64,000 nt of DNA from assembly GCA_051656645.1 (NCBI GenBank), contig JBOGCH010000012.1, forward strand, positions 1-64,000, given 5' to 3'. Within the stretch, counting starts at the first letter, position 1; every line of letters begins with the position of its first letter. The notes beneath the pieces are model-generated. The model made no database searches and was not told where the DNA came from. It saw only the letters and a program-made list of their open reading frames with translations. Made by a program: the position numbers and the translations under genes. The DNA comes from JBOGCH01 sp051656645 (lineage in GTDB: Bacteria > Bacteroidota > Bacteroidia > Bacteroidales > Marinifilaceae). Positions 1 through 9,274 of the stretch are shown here, one piece after another.

Positions 1-35
1 ACTGCCGCAAGGTGGGAGAGTAGGTCGACGCCGAA
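1..35 (+). rRNA. rrf: 5S ribosomal RNA, 3' end (partial)
   Basis: The first 35 bases match the end of a Bacteroidota 5S rRNA: the loop ending in GGTGGGAGAGTAGGTCG followed by the closing strand GACGCCG. The gene starts before the window. A strong terminator follows directly, so this is the end of an rRNA operon read rightwards. The exact 3' end is uncertain by a few bases. Confidence 0.8.
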
Positions 36-42
36 TTACTGA

Positions 43-75
43 GAAGGTTGAAACGCAAGTTTCAACCTTCTTTTC
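43..75 (+). terminator. Rho-independent terminator of the rRNA operon
   Basis: A perfect 12-bp stem (43-54 with 59-70) closes a GCAA tetraloop and is followed by TTTT. It sits 8 nt after the 5S end, which fits the end of an rRNA operon. Confidence 0.9.
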
Positions 76-100
76 GTTATATGGTATTGTGATGTATAAT

Positions 101-126
101 CACCTTGCGGCAGTACCATCGGCGCT
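101..126 (-). pseudogene. Inverted 5S rRNA fragment
   Basis: Read on the minus strand this stretch is AGCGCCGATGGTACTGCCGC followed by AAGGTG. Its last part is identical to bases 1-13 of the 5S tail, and the first part is the 5S sequence expected just before the window. It is therefore a reverse-oriented copy of the 5S 3' region, 30 bp after the terminator. It is too short to make a functional RNA. Confidence 0.65.
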
Positions 127-137
127 ATAATCACGAC

Positions 138-208
138 GCCGATGGTTTGTGTGCGTAGCATTGGCGCAAGGTGCCAAGGAGATACGATGTAGGTCGACGC
201 CGAATTAC
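138..208 (+). pseudogene. Degenerate second 5S rRNA 3' tail
   Basis: This stretch starts with GCCGATGGT, contains GGCGCAAGGTG and ends with TAGGTCGACGCCGAATTAC, which is identical to 21-39 of the real 5S end. The middle is scrambled. Together with the second terminator behind it, it looks like the decayed tail of a duplicated 5S gene. An inverted 5S piece lies immediately before it. Confidence 0.6.
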
Positions 209-210
209 CG

Positions 211-246
211 AGAGAGTTGGAACGTAAGTTTCGACTCTCTTTTTTT
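211..246 (+). terminator. Second rRNA-type terminator
   Basis: A 13-bp stem (211-223 with 228-240, two G-T pairs) closes a GTAA loop and runs into seven T. It is a diverged copy of the hairpin at 43-70, in the same place relative to the 5S-like tail. Confidence 0.85.
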
Positions 247-364
247 ATGGCGATACATAATCTTGCGGCTCAACTATTCCCATAAAAAATATAATTTGTT
301 ATACAAATAGCTTAATCTTATTGCTATATGTATTAAAAACGTATGAAATATAAAAAAAAGTATA

Positions 365-372
365 TAGATTTG
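365..372 (+). promoter_or_regulatory. Candidate -7 element for the ECF sigma gene
   Basis: TAGATTTG fits the Bacteroidota -7 consensus TAnnTTTG and lies 30 nt before the ATG of the sigma gene. No clear TTTG -33 element is seen at the usual distance, so this is only a candidate. Confidence 0.4.
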
Positions 373-402
373 AAGTTCTAACACCATTTATAACTAAAAT
401 AC

Positions 403-927
403 ATGCCTAAACGCGATACTGCCGATTTTGATTCGTTCTTTTTAGATAAGTACGATAGATACTATCAATATGCCTTTTATTTAGTACAAGACAATTTAGT
501 TGCAGAGGATATCGTACAAGAAGTATTCGTGAAGGTTTGGGAGCGATGGAGTTCACTTGCTTCTGAAAATAATTTACATGGCTATGTAGTATCTATGATT
601 AAGCATAAGTGTCTTAATCATTTGAGACATGTGCGTATTAAGGAAGATTACATTGGCAACTATGAGGTAGAGCTTCATGAAGATGTATTTCACGAGGAGA
701 TGGAGTGTATAAAAATTCTGCTTAATCAACTCCCTGAAAAGCGTCGTCAGGTTTTGTTGCTGAGTATTTGGGAAGAAAAGAGTTATAAGGAGATTGCTCA
801 ACAGTGTGATATCACGGTAAATACGGTTAAGGACCATATAAAAAAAGCTTATGCTTTTTTGAGGGAAAATGCTAAGGTATTGTCTCCAAATTTGCTTTAT
901 CTTTTGGTAATTATGAAAAAAAGATAA
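403..927 (+). CDS. ECF-type RNA polymerase sigma-70 factor
   Basis: Extracytoplasmic-function sigma factor of 174 residues, the usual length for the Bacteroidota family paired with FecR and SusC. Region 2 lies at about residues 10-75 (DRYYQYAFYLVQDNLVAEDI, then QEVFVKVWERW). Region 4 lies at about 105-160, with the helix-turn-helix ILLNQLPEKRRQVLLLSIWE and KSYKEIAQQCDITVNTVKDH. It should direct transcription of the downstream susC operon when released by the anti-sigma factor encoded next. The gene is preceded by about 160 bp of AT-rich DNA after the rRNA terminators. The family assignment is firm; the regulon is inferred from position. Confidence 0.93.
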   Translation: MPKRDTADFDSFFLDKYDRYYQYAFYLVQDNLVAEDIVQEVFVKVWERWSSLASENNLHGYVVSMIKHKCLNHLRHVRIKEDYIGNYEVELHEDVFHEEMECIKILLNQLPEKRRQVLLLSIWEEKSYKEIAQQCDITVNTVKDHIKKAYAFLRENAKVLSPNLLYLLVIMKKR

Positions 928-991
928 AATAATTAAATATAAAACCACCCTATTCCTTTTTTGAAGTGTTCTGTAATAAATGATTATACTT

Positions 992-2104
992 ATGGAACAT
1001 ATTCAAGACATAGTTTTTAGATATCTACAAGGCAATAAACTATCTCCAGAGGAGAGTGATTGCCTCAATACGTGGCTGCTTGATGATGTTAATAAGCAGG
1101 AGTTTACCAGTATGCAGAGAGTCCATGTTATGGTAAAGTGTTCGAGAATACAGGGTACCAGATCTAAAGAGGACGTGTTGAAGCATATCAAAAACAAACA
1201 CAGATCTCACAGACTCATTATTGTTTTTGGCGCTATTGCAGCAATTTGTTGTCTATTGGTGGGTATTTATGTTTTGTTTATAGATCATATGGCTCCTATG
1301 GAAGATAGTCCATTATACGCAAATCAAGTTACATTGACACTTTCTAGTGGTCATCATATTTCGCTTGACGAGCTTGACGCTGATGTAGCTGACTTAGTTG
1401 CTCAAGATGCGGTAGTTGAGTGGAAACAAGGTGATGAGCTTAATTATAAAAATAGTTCACCTCATGTTGCAGATGCGTATCATACTTTAACAATTCCAGT
1501 GGGTTGTGAATACCGGTTGGTGTTACAGGATGGAACTCAAGTGTGGTTAAATGCTAATACGGAATTTCGTTATCCGATAAGTTTTGTAGGTGCAAGTCGT
1601 GAGGTATATGTGAAAGGTGAAGCTTATTTTGATGTAGTGAGAGACACTACCCGCCCATTCCTTGTTCATTGTGGTGATGTTACAACACGAGTGTTAGGAA
1701 CCTCCTTCAATGTACGTAATTATGCAGATAGACCACAAACTACTACTCTAGTTTCAGGAAGCGTTGAAACACATTATAATAATAAAGTATTTCTGATTAA
1801 ACCGGGAGAACAGTTTGTTTGTGACGGTCAGTCGTGTTCTGTTAATCAGGTTAATGTGGATCCAATAATAGCATGGCGATATGGTAATTTCATGGTTAAA
1901 GAATGCCGACTAGATGAATTACTGGGTGAGGTTGCAAGATGGTATGATTTGAAGTTATTTTACCAAAATGCTGCACTCAAGGATTTAATCTATACAGCAA
2001 CATTTAGTCGCTCTTTAGAGCCGGAAGTATTAATAGACATTCTTGGGAAGACCAGAAAAGCGAGATTTACGCTTAAGGACAAAACATTAATAATTAGCCA
2101 GTAA
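992..2104 (+). CDS. FecR-family anti-sigma factor
   Basis: Inner-membrane anti-sigma factor of 370 residues. The N-terminal cytoplasmic part (about residues 1-70) should bind the ECF sigma factor. A single membrane span (LIIVFGAIAAICCLLVGIYVLF) lies near residues 72-95. The periplasmic FecR domain follows (core GTQVWLNANTEFRYP and YVKGEAYFDV, about 180-215), and a C-terminal DUF4974 region (LDELLGEVARWYDLKLFY) lies at about 305-370. I chose the ATG at 992 because MEHIQDIVFRYLQG is the usual family start; an ATG at 980 is also in frame. In this family the periplasmic part receives a signal from the STN domain of the partner SusC, here encoded next. Confidence 0.93.
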   Translation: MEHIQDIVFRYLQGNKLSPEESDCLNTWLLDDVNKQEFTSMQRVHVMVKCSRIQGTRSKEDVLKHIKNKHRSHRLIIVFGAIAAICCLLVGIYVLFIDHMAPMEDSPLYANQVTLTLSSGHHISLDELDADVADLVAQDAVVEWKQGDELNYKNSSPHVADAYHTLTIPVGCEYRLVLQDGTQVWLNANTEFRYPISFVGASREVYVKGEAYFDVVRDTTRPFLVHCGDVTTRVLGTSFNVRNYADRPQTTTLVSGSVETHYNNKVFLIKPGEQFVCDGQSCSVNQVNVDPIIAWRYGNFMVKECRLDELLGEVARWYDLKLFYQNAALKDLIYTATFSRSLEPEVLIDILGKTRKARFTLKDKTLIISQ

Positions 2105-2130
2105 CTAAATCTTAAACTTTATATAAAAAG

Positions 2131-2164
2131 CATCCCGAAAAGACTCCTACCTCTTTCCGGGATG
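2131..2164 (+). terminator. Hairpin between fecR and susC
   Basis: CATCCCG (2131-2137) pairs with CGGGATG (2158-2164), and the stem continues inwards through an AAAGA/TCTTT pair with a small mismatch. There is no T-run after it on the plus strand. It could be a partial terminator that separates the regulator pair from the structural operon, or a processing or attenuation site. Confidence 0.5.
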
Positions 2165-2248
2165 GAATGTTAGACTCTTAAAAAAATGGATGTAGAATCT
2201 AAATGACAAATTTATGAAAAAAACAGAGAAAAAGTAATTTGGATTATT

Positions 2249-5200
2249 ATGAGGATGAAACTAATGCTCATAGCAATTATTATCAGTGCAACTGCGCTGA
2301 AAGCAACCGTCCGGGCGCAACATGAACGTTTAGATGTAAAGATGGATGGGACACTGATAGAGTTGTTTGAAACCCTGGAGAAGAAAACAAATTTGAAGTT
2401 TGTTTTTAATCACGATGATGTAAAAAACGAAACAGTAAAATTTGATGTTAAGAAATGCACCGTAAAGGAGATTTTAGATCAGTCTATTTCTGATAAAATC
2501 TTGCACTATGAGATTGTCAATGAAAATGTAATAGTTTACAAAAAGGAAATAAGGCCTTCAGTTCCTCAAAGTGAAAGCAAAACAGTGCAAATTAAAGGAA
2601 ATGTAAAAGATAAACGTGGAGAAGCCTTGCCGGGGGTTGGAGTCTTAGTAAAAGGTACGTCGATAGGTGTAGCTACCGATATTGATGGTAATTATGTACT
2701 TGAAATTGGTAAGGTTAAGGATTTAAAGTTAATATTCTCTTTCGTTGGTATGAAACCACAAGAGATTTTAGTAGGGAATAAGCAGGTGATTGACGTAGTC
2801 TTGGAGGATGATGCTGCGCAATTAGAGGATGTGGTTGTAACAGGTTTCTTCACGAAGAATAAAAATAGTTTTACGGGTTCGGTAAAAACGTTATCTGTTG
2901 AAGAGTTGAAAACAGTGTCTAACACGAATTTGATTAGTGCAATTGCTATGATGACACCGGGGTTAAAATTAATGGAGAGTAATGAGTATGGGTCTGACCC
3001 TAACCGTTTGCCTGAAATTGTAATTCGTGGAACATCGTCTCTTACTACAGAGGCTGATGAGTCGGCTAATCAGCCTATAATAATATTGGATGGAGTAGAG
3101 ATTTCTTTACGCGATCTTTATGATATTGATATTAACGATATTGAACGTGTCGATGTACTAAAAGACGCTTCGGCAACTGCTCTCTATGGTGAAAAAGCTG
3201 CGAATGGAGTGTTAATTATAGAGAGGAAAAGAGTATTAAATGACAAGATAAGAGTTAGTTATAATTTAGATGGATCGATAGATGTTCCAGATTTACGCTC
3301 CTATGATTATTTGAATGCAAGTGATAAATTGGAATTTGAGCGTCTTGCTAATTTATATAATTTTGAACTTAAGGATGATTTTGAAAATTACAATGAGAAA
3401 AAGCTAAGAATCTCAAAAGGTGTAGATACCGATTGGATGGCGAAAGCATTACGGACAGGTTTTTCGGTTAACAATTCATTGGGAGTGAGCGGAAGAGGTA
3501 ATGGGATGACCTATAGATTAAATGCCAATGTAAGAAATATAAAAGGGGTGATGAAGGAGGATTATAGGAACTCCTATGGTCTATCTTTATTTTTATCCTA
3601 TCATGTAGACAAGAAATTGACTGTATCGTTGCAAAGTACTTACAATGAAACCAAGTCCAAAAATAGTCCCTTTGGTAGTTTTGCAGATTATGTAATTATG
3701 AATCCGTATGATGAGCCTTTTGATCAATATGGAGAAGTCATAAAGGAATTGTCTTGGAAAATGGCCAATCCCCTATATGAAGCTCAATGTGGAAATTTTT
3801 TCAAACAAGAGGAGCACGCCTTCAGTAATAGTTTATCACTACGATGGGATGTTGTGAAAAACTTTTATGTTACAGCAAAGGGTAGTATATCCACAGGGGG
3901 ACTTAAATCGGAGGATTATATCTCTCCTACGTCAAATAAATTTAAGGATATAGGTAATCTAAGGGAAAAAGGTAGTCTGGCAGTAAATCATACAAAATCA
4001 TTAGACTACTCAGGTAATGTAGTAATAAATTATGCTCAACCTATTGGAGATAATAGCATGTTGAGTCTGCACCTAGGAGGTGATATTTATAAGGACAGGA
4101 CATTACAAGATGGATACAAAGGGATTGGTTTTTATAAACCGGAATTACACTCACCGGGATTTGCTGCCGGATTTCCAGAAGGTTCTTTTCCTAACGGATC
4201 AGAGAATATAAGTACACGTCTAGGTTTCTTTGGGAATATGAACTTTATTCTTCATGATAAATATTTTGTAGATGGTTCATTACGACGTTCCGGTTCGTCA
4301 AAATTTGGAGCTAATAATAGATATGCTCCCTTTTGGTCTGTAGGTGCGGGATGGAATATACACAACGAAATGTTTTGTAAGCGCGATTGGTTAAATACGC
4401 TTCGTCTAAGATATTCTTACGGTGTTACCGGTAATATATCTTTTTCTCCATACCAAGCTATCACAACTTACAACTATACAAGTGAGTATTTCTATCTACA
4501 CGGTATAGGAACAATTCCAAAGTCAATGGGAAATAAGGATTTAACATGGCAGTCAACCCGAATGCATAATATTGGTCTTAGCGTAGAGTTGTTTAATAAT
4601 AGACTTAGCGGAACAATAGATTATTACATTAAAACGACTGATGACATGCTGGTGGATTTGACCATCCCCCCCTCAGTGGGACAAAACAGCGTGAAGCATA
4701 ATCTAGGCAAAATGCAGAATAAAGGAATTGAGTTCGATGTTACAGCTTTATTAATACGACATAAAAATTGGAGGGCTTCTGTTAAGTTTAATGGTGCAGT
4801 GAATAGGAATAAGATGCTTGCCATAAGTAATGCTTTAGATAAGCAGAACGATAACTCAAATAAGGATGAGTCAGTGTCTCCAAAACTGTTATACAGAGAA
4901 GGTTTTTCTACAACAGCTATATATGCTGTACGGTCAGCAGGAATTAATCCCGCAACTGGTCAAGAAGTCTTTATCAAACGCAATGGAACTTATACTCTTG
5001 AATATGATGCTCATGATAAGGTAGTTGTAGGTGATACAGAACCCGACATTGAAGGTGCAATCTTTCCGTCAATAAGTTTTAAAGGATGGCAACTTAATAT
5101 AGCAATGCGGTACAGGTTTGGCGGGCAGTTATATAATGCAACTAGAGCCGCAAATGTTGAGAACATAAATCCACAAAATAATGTTGACAGAAGAGCATTT

Positions 5201-5497
5201 GATGAAAGATGGAAAAATGTAAATGATATTCCACCATATCTAGATATCGCGAATGCTGATAGTAGAAGATTTATTCATACAAGTCGATTCGTTGAAGACG
5301 ATAATACACTAGAAATTAAAAGAATTGAGATTGCATATGAGTTTAACTCGTCTTGGCTAAGTCGCGCAGGCTTTAAACGTTTACGGTTAGGTGCTGGTGC
5401 GAATGATCCTTTCCGATTGTCAACAATCAAGCTTGAACGAGGGACTATGTATCCATTTAGTCGAGGCTTTTCATTTTCCATAAGTCCGACATTCTAA
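2249..5497 (+). CDS. SusC/RagA-family TonB-dependent outer-membrane transporter with STN domain
   Basis: TonB-linked outer-membrane importer, 1082 residues. Order of parts: signal peptide (about 1-23, ending TVRA), STN signalling domain (about 33-98), carboxypeptidase-regulatory-like domain (about 113-187, IKGNVKDKRGEALPGVGV), TonB-box-like DVVVTGF (194-200), plug domain (about 205-325, IILDGVEISLRDLYDIDIND and DVLKDASATALYGEKAANGV), then the 22-strand barrel ending in an aromatic residue (SPTF). The STN domain, with a sigma/anti-sigma pair just upstream, shows that substrate binding is signalled across the envelope to induce the locus. The GFFTKNKNSFTG stretch is typical of SusC proteins found with DUF4843 and PKD-like partners. 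The substrate cannot be told from sequence; no glycosidase is present in this operon. Confidence 0.95.
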   Translation: MRMKLMLIAIIISATALKATVRAQHERLDVKMDGTLIELFETLEKKTNLKFVFNHDDVKNETVKFDVKKCTVKEILDQSISDKILHYEIVNENVIVYKKEIRPSVPQSESKTVQIKGNVKDKRGEALPGVGVLVKGTSIGVATDIDGNYVLEIGKVKDLKLIFSFVGMKPQEILVGNKQVIDVVLEDDAAQLEDVVVTGFFTKNKNSFTGSVKTLSVEELKTVSNTNLISAIAMMTPGLKLMESNEYGSDPNRLPEIVIRGTSSLTTEADESANQPIIILDGVEISLRDLYDIDINDIERVDVLKDASATALYGEKAANGVLIIERKRVLNDKIRVSYNLDGSIDVPDLRSYDYLNASDKLEFERLANLYNFELKDDFENYNEKKLRISKGVDTDWMAKALRTGFSVNNSLGVSGRGNGMTYRLNANVRNIKGVMKEDYRNSYGLSLFLSYHVDKKLTVSLQSTYNETKSKNSPFGSFADYVIMNPYDEPFDQYGEVIKELSWKMANPLYEAQCGNFFKQEEHAFSNSLSLRWDVVKNFYVTAKGSISTGGLKSEDYISPTSNKFKDIGNLREKGSLAVNHTKSLDYSGNVVINYAQPIGDNSMLSLHLGGDIYKDRTLQDGYKGIGFYKPELHSPGFAAGFPEGSFPNGSENISTRLGFFGNMNFILHDKYFVDGSLRRSGSSKFGANNRYAPFWSVGAGWNIHNEMFCKRDWLNTLRLRYSYGVTGNISFSPYQAITTYNYTSEYFYLHGIGTIPKSMGNKDLTWQSTRMHNIGLSVELFNNRLSGTIDYYIKTTDDMLVDLTIPPSVGQNSVKHNLGKMQNKGIEFDVTALLIRHKNWRASVKFNGAVNRNKMLAISNALDKQNDNSNKDESVSPKLLYREGFSTTAIYAVRSAGINPATGQEVFIKRNGTYTLEYDAHDKVVVGDTEPDIEGAIFPSISFKGWQLNIAMRYRFGGQLYNATRAANVENINPQNNVDRRAFDERWKNVNDIPPYLDIANADSRRFIHTSRFVEDDNTLEIKRIEIAYEFNSSWLSRAGFKRLRLGAGANDPFRLSTIKLERGTMYPFSRGFSFSISPTF

Positions 5498-5517
5498 TAA
5501 CAATTAAATGTGAAAAT

Positions 5518-6954
5518 ATGAAGCTTAAATATTTATTCTCAATCTTGTTGATAGTATCTTCATTAACTCAATCATGTGATGATTTCTTAAATGTAAATCC
5601 TGAGGGTGAAGTAACCAATGATGATCTTTTTAAAACATATGTAGGTTTTGAGGAATCACTATACGGTGTATATGCTTATCTAGCTACGCCATCGCTATAT
5701 GGACAAAATCTAACGCACAAAGTTAATGACGTTGTTGGTCAGTATTTCATAGGCAGATGGGATAAAGATCCTACATTCAAATTAGCCGTTTATAATTATA
5801 TGCACCAAGATACGCGTGTAATATTTGATAATATATGGAATGAGATGTATAAAAATATATCGCATGTCAATAACATATTGATAAACCTTGAAACAAAACA
5901 GCCAGATGAAATGCGTTTATATAACATATATAAGGCCGAGGCTCTTGGGTTAAGAGCGTTTATGCATTTTGAACTATTACGTTTATTCTGTGATAATTAC
6001 TCAACAAATCCAGATGCTACCGGTATTCCTTATTATACTACATATTCATTTGAAATAGCCCCATTTGAAAAAGCATCAATTACTTATAAAAAGATAATTG
6101 AGGATTTAGTAGCTGCTGAAACGCTATTAACTGACAATGGAGAATATTTTGATAAAGCGGATCCACAGGCAGGTGCATTTATTCTAAATAGAGAAATACA
6201 TATGAATTTGTATGCCATTCAGGCAATCTTAGCAAGAGTCTATTGGACAATGAACGATATGGTTAAAGCAAAGGATTATGCATTAAAAGTAATTGAATCA
6301 GGTGTATTTCAACTTGAGGAAAAAACGGGGATAGAAGATTTAATGAATGGTGTTATATCTGAGAAAGAAACAGTGTGGGGACTTTATTCGGAGCGTTGGC
6401 CTGAAACTACGCGAGTAGATATGTATGCGACCTCCTCAACCTCTTTAGATACGAAGGGAGAACATGAGGATATGTATGCAATTGATTTGGATGGTGTAGA
6501 CTATCGTTGGGAAGGATGGTTTAAAACAAATAGTGAATGGGAATCAACTGGGCTACGCTGTATGAAAACAGCAGATAGATATAAAATACGACAACAAAAA
6601 CGACCTGTGCCTAAGTTATCAGGCCTTAATATGATTAGATTACCTGAAATGTATTATATCGTGTCTGAATACTATGTCATTGAGAATGATCAGGATATGG
6701 CACGTAAATACTTTGACAAGGTATTAAGGTCTAGAGGTTTAAAAGGTTTTGCAGATAGATCGGATTTAATTGTGCGTTTAAATAATATCAACGCAGAAAG
6801 ACGGAAGGAATTTATTGGTGAGGGACTTTACTTTCATGTTATGAAGCGCTACATGATGGACGCTTACGATACAAGAACTGATCAGTTATTCCGTGCCTCT
6901 TCAGCAATTTATAATTTCCCAATACCTGAAGATGAATATGCATATAGACAATAA
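5518..6954 (+). CDS. RagB/SusD-family surface lipoprotein
   Basis: Substrate-binding lid of the SusC transporter, 478 residues. The signal peptide MKLKYLFSILLIVSSLTQSC gives a lipobox Cys at residue 20, so the protein is anchored at the outer membrane. SusD signatures include DDFLNVNPEGEVTNDDLFKT, the TPR-like YKAEALGLRAFMHFELLRLFCDNY (about residues 137-160) and a C-terminal RRKEFIGEGLYFHVMKR with final YNFPIPEDEY. Length is normal. It starts 20 nt after susC, and the two proteins are expected to form a complex. The ligand is unknown. Confidence 0.95.
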   Translation: MKLKYLFSILLIVSSLTQSCDDFLNVNPEGEVTNDDLFKTYVGFEESLYGVYAYLATPSLYGQNLTHKVNDVVGQYFIGRWDKDPTFKLAVYNYMHQDTRVIFDNIWNEMYKNISHVNNILINLETKQPDEMRLYNIYKAEALGLRAFMHFELLRLFCDNYSTNPDATGIPYYTTYSFEIAPFEKASITYKKIIEDLVAAETLLTDNGEYFDKADPQAGAFILNREIHMNLYAIQAILARVYWTMNDMVKAKDYALKVIESGVFQLEEKTGIEDLMNGVISEKETVWGLYSERWPETTRVDMYATSSTSLDTKGEHEDMYAIDLDGVDYRWEGWFKTNSEWESTGLRCMKTADRYKIRQQKRPVPKLSGLNMIRLPEMYYIVSEYYVIENDQDMARKYFDKVLRSRGLKGFADRSDLIVRLNNINAERRKEFIGEGLYFHVMKRYMMDAYDTRTDQLFRASSAIYNFPIPEDEYAYRQ

Positions 6955-6964
6955 ATCATATAGT

Positions 6965-7735
6965 ATGAAAAATAGAAGTAAATATAAAAGGATAATCCTA
7001 TTAGTAGGAATTATAATATCATTATATAGTTGTAATGAAAACAGCTATTTGCTATACGATGGCGATCAAATAAATCAAATATATATAGCGCAGGACTCTG
7101 TTGGCTTTGTTTATGGACCGCGTCCAGATAAGGATGTTGATGTAATGATTCCTGTAAAACTAATTGGAATGGTTAATCAAAATGCAGATGAAGCATTTGA
7201 GATAGAAGTGGATGAATTTGAATCAACAGCTATATTGGGAAACCATATAACTTTATCCGAAACTCCACGCTTTGGTAAAGACTCAACCATTGCAACGTTA
7301 AAGTTCAACGTAAACAAAAGCAATCTAGTAAAGAATGTTACATACACATTGTATTTTAAAATCAAGCAAACGGATAAATTCAAACCAACCAATGATAAAA
7401 TATGTACATTAACTTTTGGCGATACTTATATTGATCAACCTGCATGGTGGTTGCCAGATCGATTGGGAACTTATACTCAGGAGAAGTTAGTGCTCTTTAT
7501 AGAATATTTTAAAGATACCCAGGAAGCTACTCCAGTGATTTATGATGCAATAGTATTGAGATGGGGAGAGTATTTGGATAATGTTGAGCACAATAGATTT
7601 CAATATCTATTAACCACTTATACTTATACCTCCTATTTTAGACAATACATCTACACAAGAATGTATGAATATTATTTAGAAACGGGTGATGAGTTATATG
7701 CCATTCCTAATCCTGAGTTAGGTGAATATTTATAA
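6965..7735 (+). CDS. DUF4843 domain-containing lipoprotein
   Basis: Accessory surface lipoprotein of 256 residues. The start at 6965 (MKNRSKYKRIILLVGIIISLYSC) gives a proper lipobox with Cys23; an upstream in-frame ATG at 6893 lies inside susD and would hide the signal peptide. The body after the lipobox matches DUF4843: a beta-rich N-terminal half ending near FKPTNDKICTLTF and a helical C-terminal part beginning PAWWLPDRLGTYTQEK. Proteins of this family nearly always sit behind SusD and before a PKD-like lipoprotein, as here. They are thought to be extra subunits of the SusCD complex, but the biochemical role is not known. Confidence 0.85.
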   Translation: MKNRSKYKRIILLVGIIISLYSCNENSYLLYDGDQINQIYIAQDSVGFVYGPRPDKDVDVMIPVKLIGMVNQNADEAFEIEVDEFESTAILGNHITLSETPRFGKDSTIATLKFNVNKSNLVKNVTYTLYFKIKQTDKFKPTNDKICTLTFGDTYIDQPAWWLPDRLGTYTQEKLVLFIEYFKDTQEATPVIYDAIVLRWGEYLDNVEHNRFQYLLTTYTYTSYFRQYIYTRMYEYYLETGDELYAIPNPELGEYL

Positions 7736-7748
7736 AAAAGTAATCGGT

Positions 7749-9257
7749 ATGATAAGATTTAATATAATAATAGCATTACTCCTGTTAGCTATAGCAGGAT
7801 GTTATGACGATACGTCGTCCTTAGCAAGTAAGGAAATTATTGAAATACAGATAAATGCTCAAAAGGGAGACAGTATAAATCTTTATTTTAATGATACGCT
7901 TCGTATTCCAATAAAACTAGAGGCGGACACAGATAAACTAACGTACGAATGGGGAATTGGTCAATATCAAGTTTCCTCGGATGGAGAGTCAAAAACTGTT
8001 TACAAAAAAATCTCGGAAGAGAAGGACTTGGAATATATACCTAAGTCTTTAGGACACTACCATTTGCGTCAAATTGTAACAAGTGTCGATGGAAGTGCAA
8101 TAAAGTACTATCATGTCTTTGTAAATTCACCTTTTGAAGAGGGATACCTTATTCTTGGACGTCAAGAGAATGGTAAAGGAAGCATCTCTTTTCTCAAAAC
8201 CTTAACGCCGGAGGAAGTTGCTATGGGAATGGAACCAACCTTTGTAACAGATGCCTATTCCTATGCAAATGATGGAGAGGAGCTGTATGTCGATCCTGTT
8301 GATTGTGATAAGGTGGAAAACTATTTGTATATATTACATAGGGAAACCGGTAAGTTGGTCCAAATTGATGCAAAGACATTCCAAAAAGTATTTGAGTATG
8401 ACTTTAACTATTATGAAGGAAACTTTAAACCTTCAAGAATGGCTGCGTATGATGGTAAATACTGTAGAGATTTCTATGTCCCATCCATAAATGGTGGTGT
8501 ATGTATGGTTCAAACCATGGAACAATTTATTTTTCCATATAAGGAGTTACCTAAAGGATACACTTTTGTCGATGTAAATGATAGACCAAGTTATTTTAGT
8601 AGTGTAAACAAGGTTTATATAGGACGTAAGGATTCAGATAAAAATAATGTGGTTTGTTGGAATGCAGCAGATGGAGATAGGGTATTTGCAATGCGCACTT
8701 GCAATGATTATTTTCAGAATAGAGAAATTCTAGGCATGTTTCAAACGGAGCATAGTGATGGCAATGATGTTTACACCCTTAATAGAGATGGGGGCCAAAT
8801 AAAAGTTACGGCCATTCATAGGTATATGATTAATCTTTCTACTGGAGATGTGCCATGGATTCTTTTTGAACGGGTAATTGACAACCCTAGTGTTATAACT
8901 GAGAATACGTGTTACTTAACCAACGACTTCTATTACTGTGTCTTTATCACTCATCAGAACAAAGTATTTAGATGGTTCTACAATCAACCTAACTCTAATA
9001 TTGGACAAACACCTTTCGTATCACTTCCGGATGGGGAAGAAATATGCTCAATCTCTCATTATACTCGCAATAGAGGCGATGCCGCTTACCAGGATCATAG
9101 TGTTCAAAAAGAATTCTTTGTAGCTACTTATAATGCTAATAGAGTGGGTGAATTAAAAGGATCCTTATATGTTTTTGATGCTGATACAGGCGAGTTAAAA
9201 TTAAAGCATGAAGGAATTTCCCACAAACCGATTGACGTGATGTATAAAATCAAGTAA
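7749..9257 (+). CDS. PKD-like family lipoprotein
   Basis: Surface lipoprotein of about 502 residues. I chose the ATG at 7749 (MIRFNIIIALLLLAIAGC, lipobox Cys18) because the one at 7722 lies inside the previous gene and adds nine residues in front of the signal peptide. An N-terminal Ig/PKD-like fold (about 25-135, ending HYHLRQIVTSVDGSAIKYYHVFVNSPFEEGYLILG) is followed by a propeller-like repeat region. This architecture matches the PKD-like lipoproteins found downstream of DUF4843 in SusCD operons. It probably helps to capture the substrate at the cell surface. There is no catalytic motif. Confidence 0.8.
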   Translation: MIRFNIIIALLLLAIAGCYDDTSSLASKEIIEIQINAQKGDSINLYFNDTLRIPIKLEADTDKLTYEWGIGQYQVSSDGESKTVYKKISEEKDLEYIPKSLGHYHLRQIVTSVDGSAIKYYHVFVNSPFEEGYLILGRQENGKGSISFLKTLTPEEVAMGMEPTFVTDAYSYANDGEELYVDPVDCDKVENYLYILHRETGKLVQIDAKTFQKVFEYDFNYYEGNFKPSRMAAYDGKYCRDFYVPSINGGVCMVQTMEQFIFPYKELPKGYTFVDVNDRPSYFSSVNKVYIGRKDSDKNNVVCWNAADGDRVFAMRTCNDYFQNREILGMFQTEHSDGNDVYTLNRDGGQIKVTAIHRYMINLSTGDVPWILFERVIDNPSVITENTCYLTNDFYYCVFITHQNKVFRWFYNQPNSNIGQTPFVSLPDGEEICSISHYTRNRGDAAYQDHSVQKEFFVATYNANRVGELKGSLYVFDADTGELKLKHEGISHKPIDVMYKIK

Positions 9258-9274
9258 TCACTAATTATGCCATT

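Noticed and set aside
980..991. Earlier ATG (980) as the start of the FecR gene
   Set aside because: The family normally starts at MEHIQDIVFRYLQG (992); the added MIIL has no support.
6893..6964. In-frame upstream start of the DUF4843 gene inside susD
   Set aside because: It would bury the lipoprotein signal peptide that begins at 6965.
7722..7748. Upstream ATG of the PKD-like gene
   Set aside because: It adds nine residues before a clear lipoprotein signal starting at 7749 and overlaps the previous gene.
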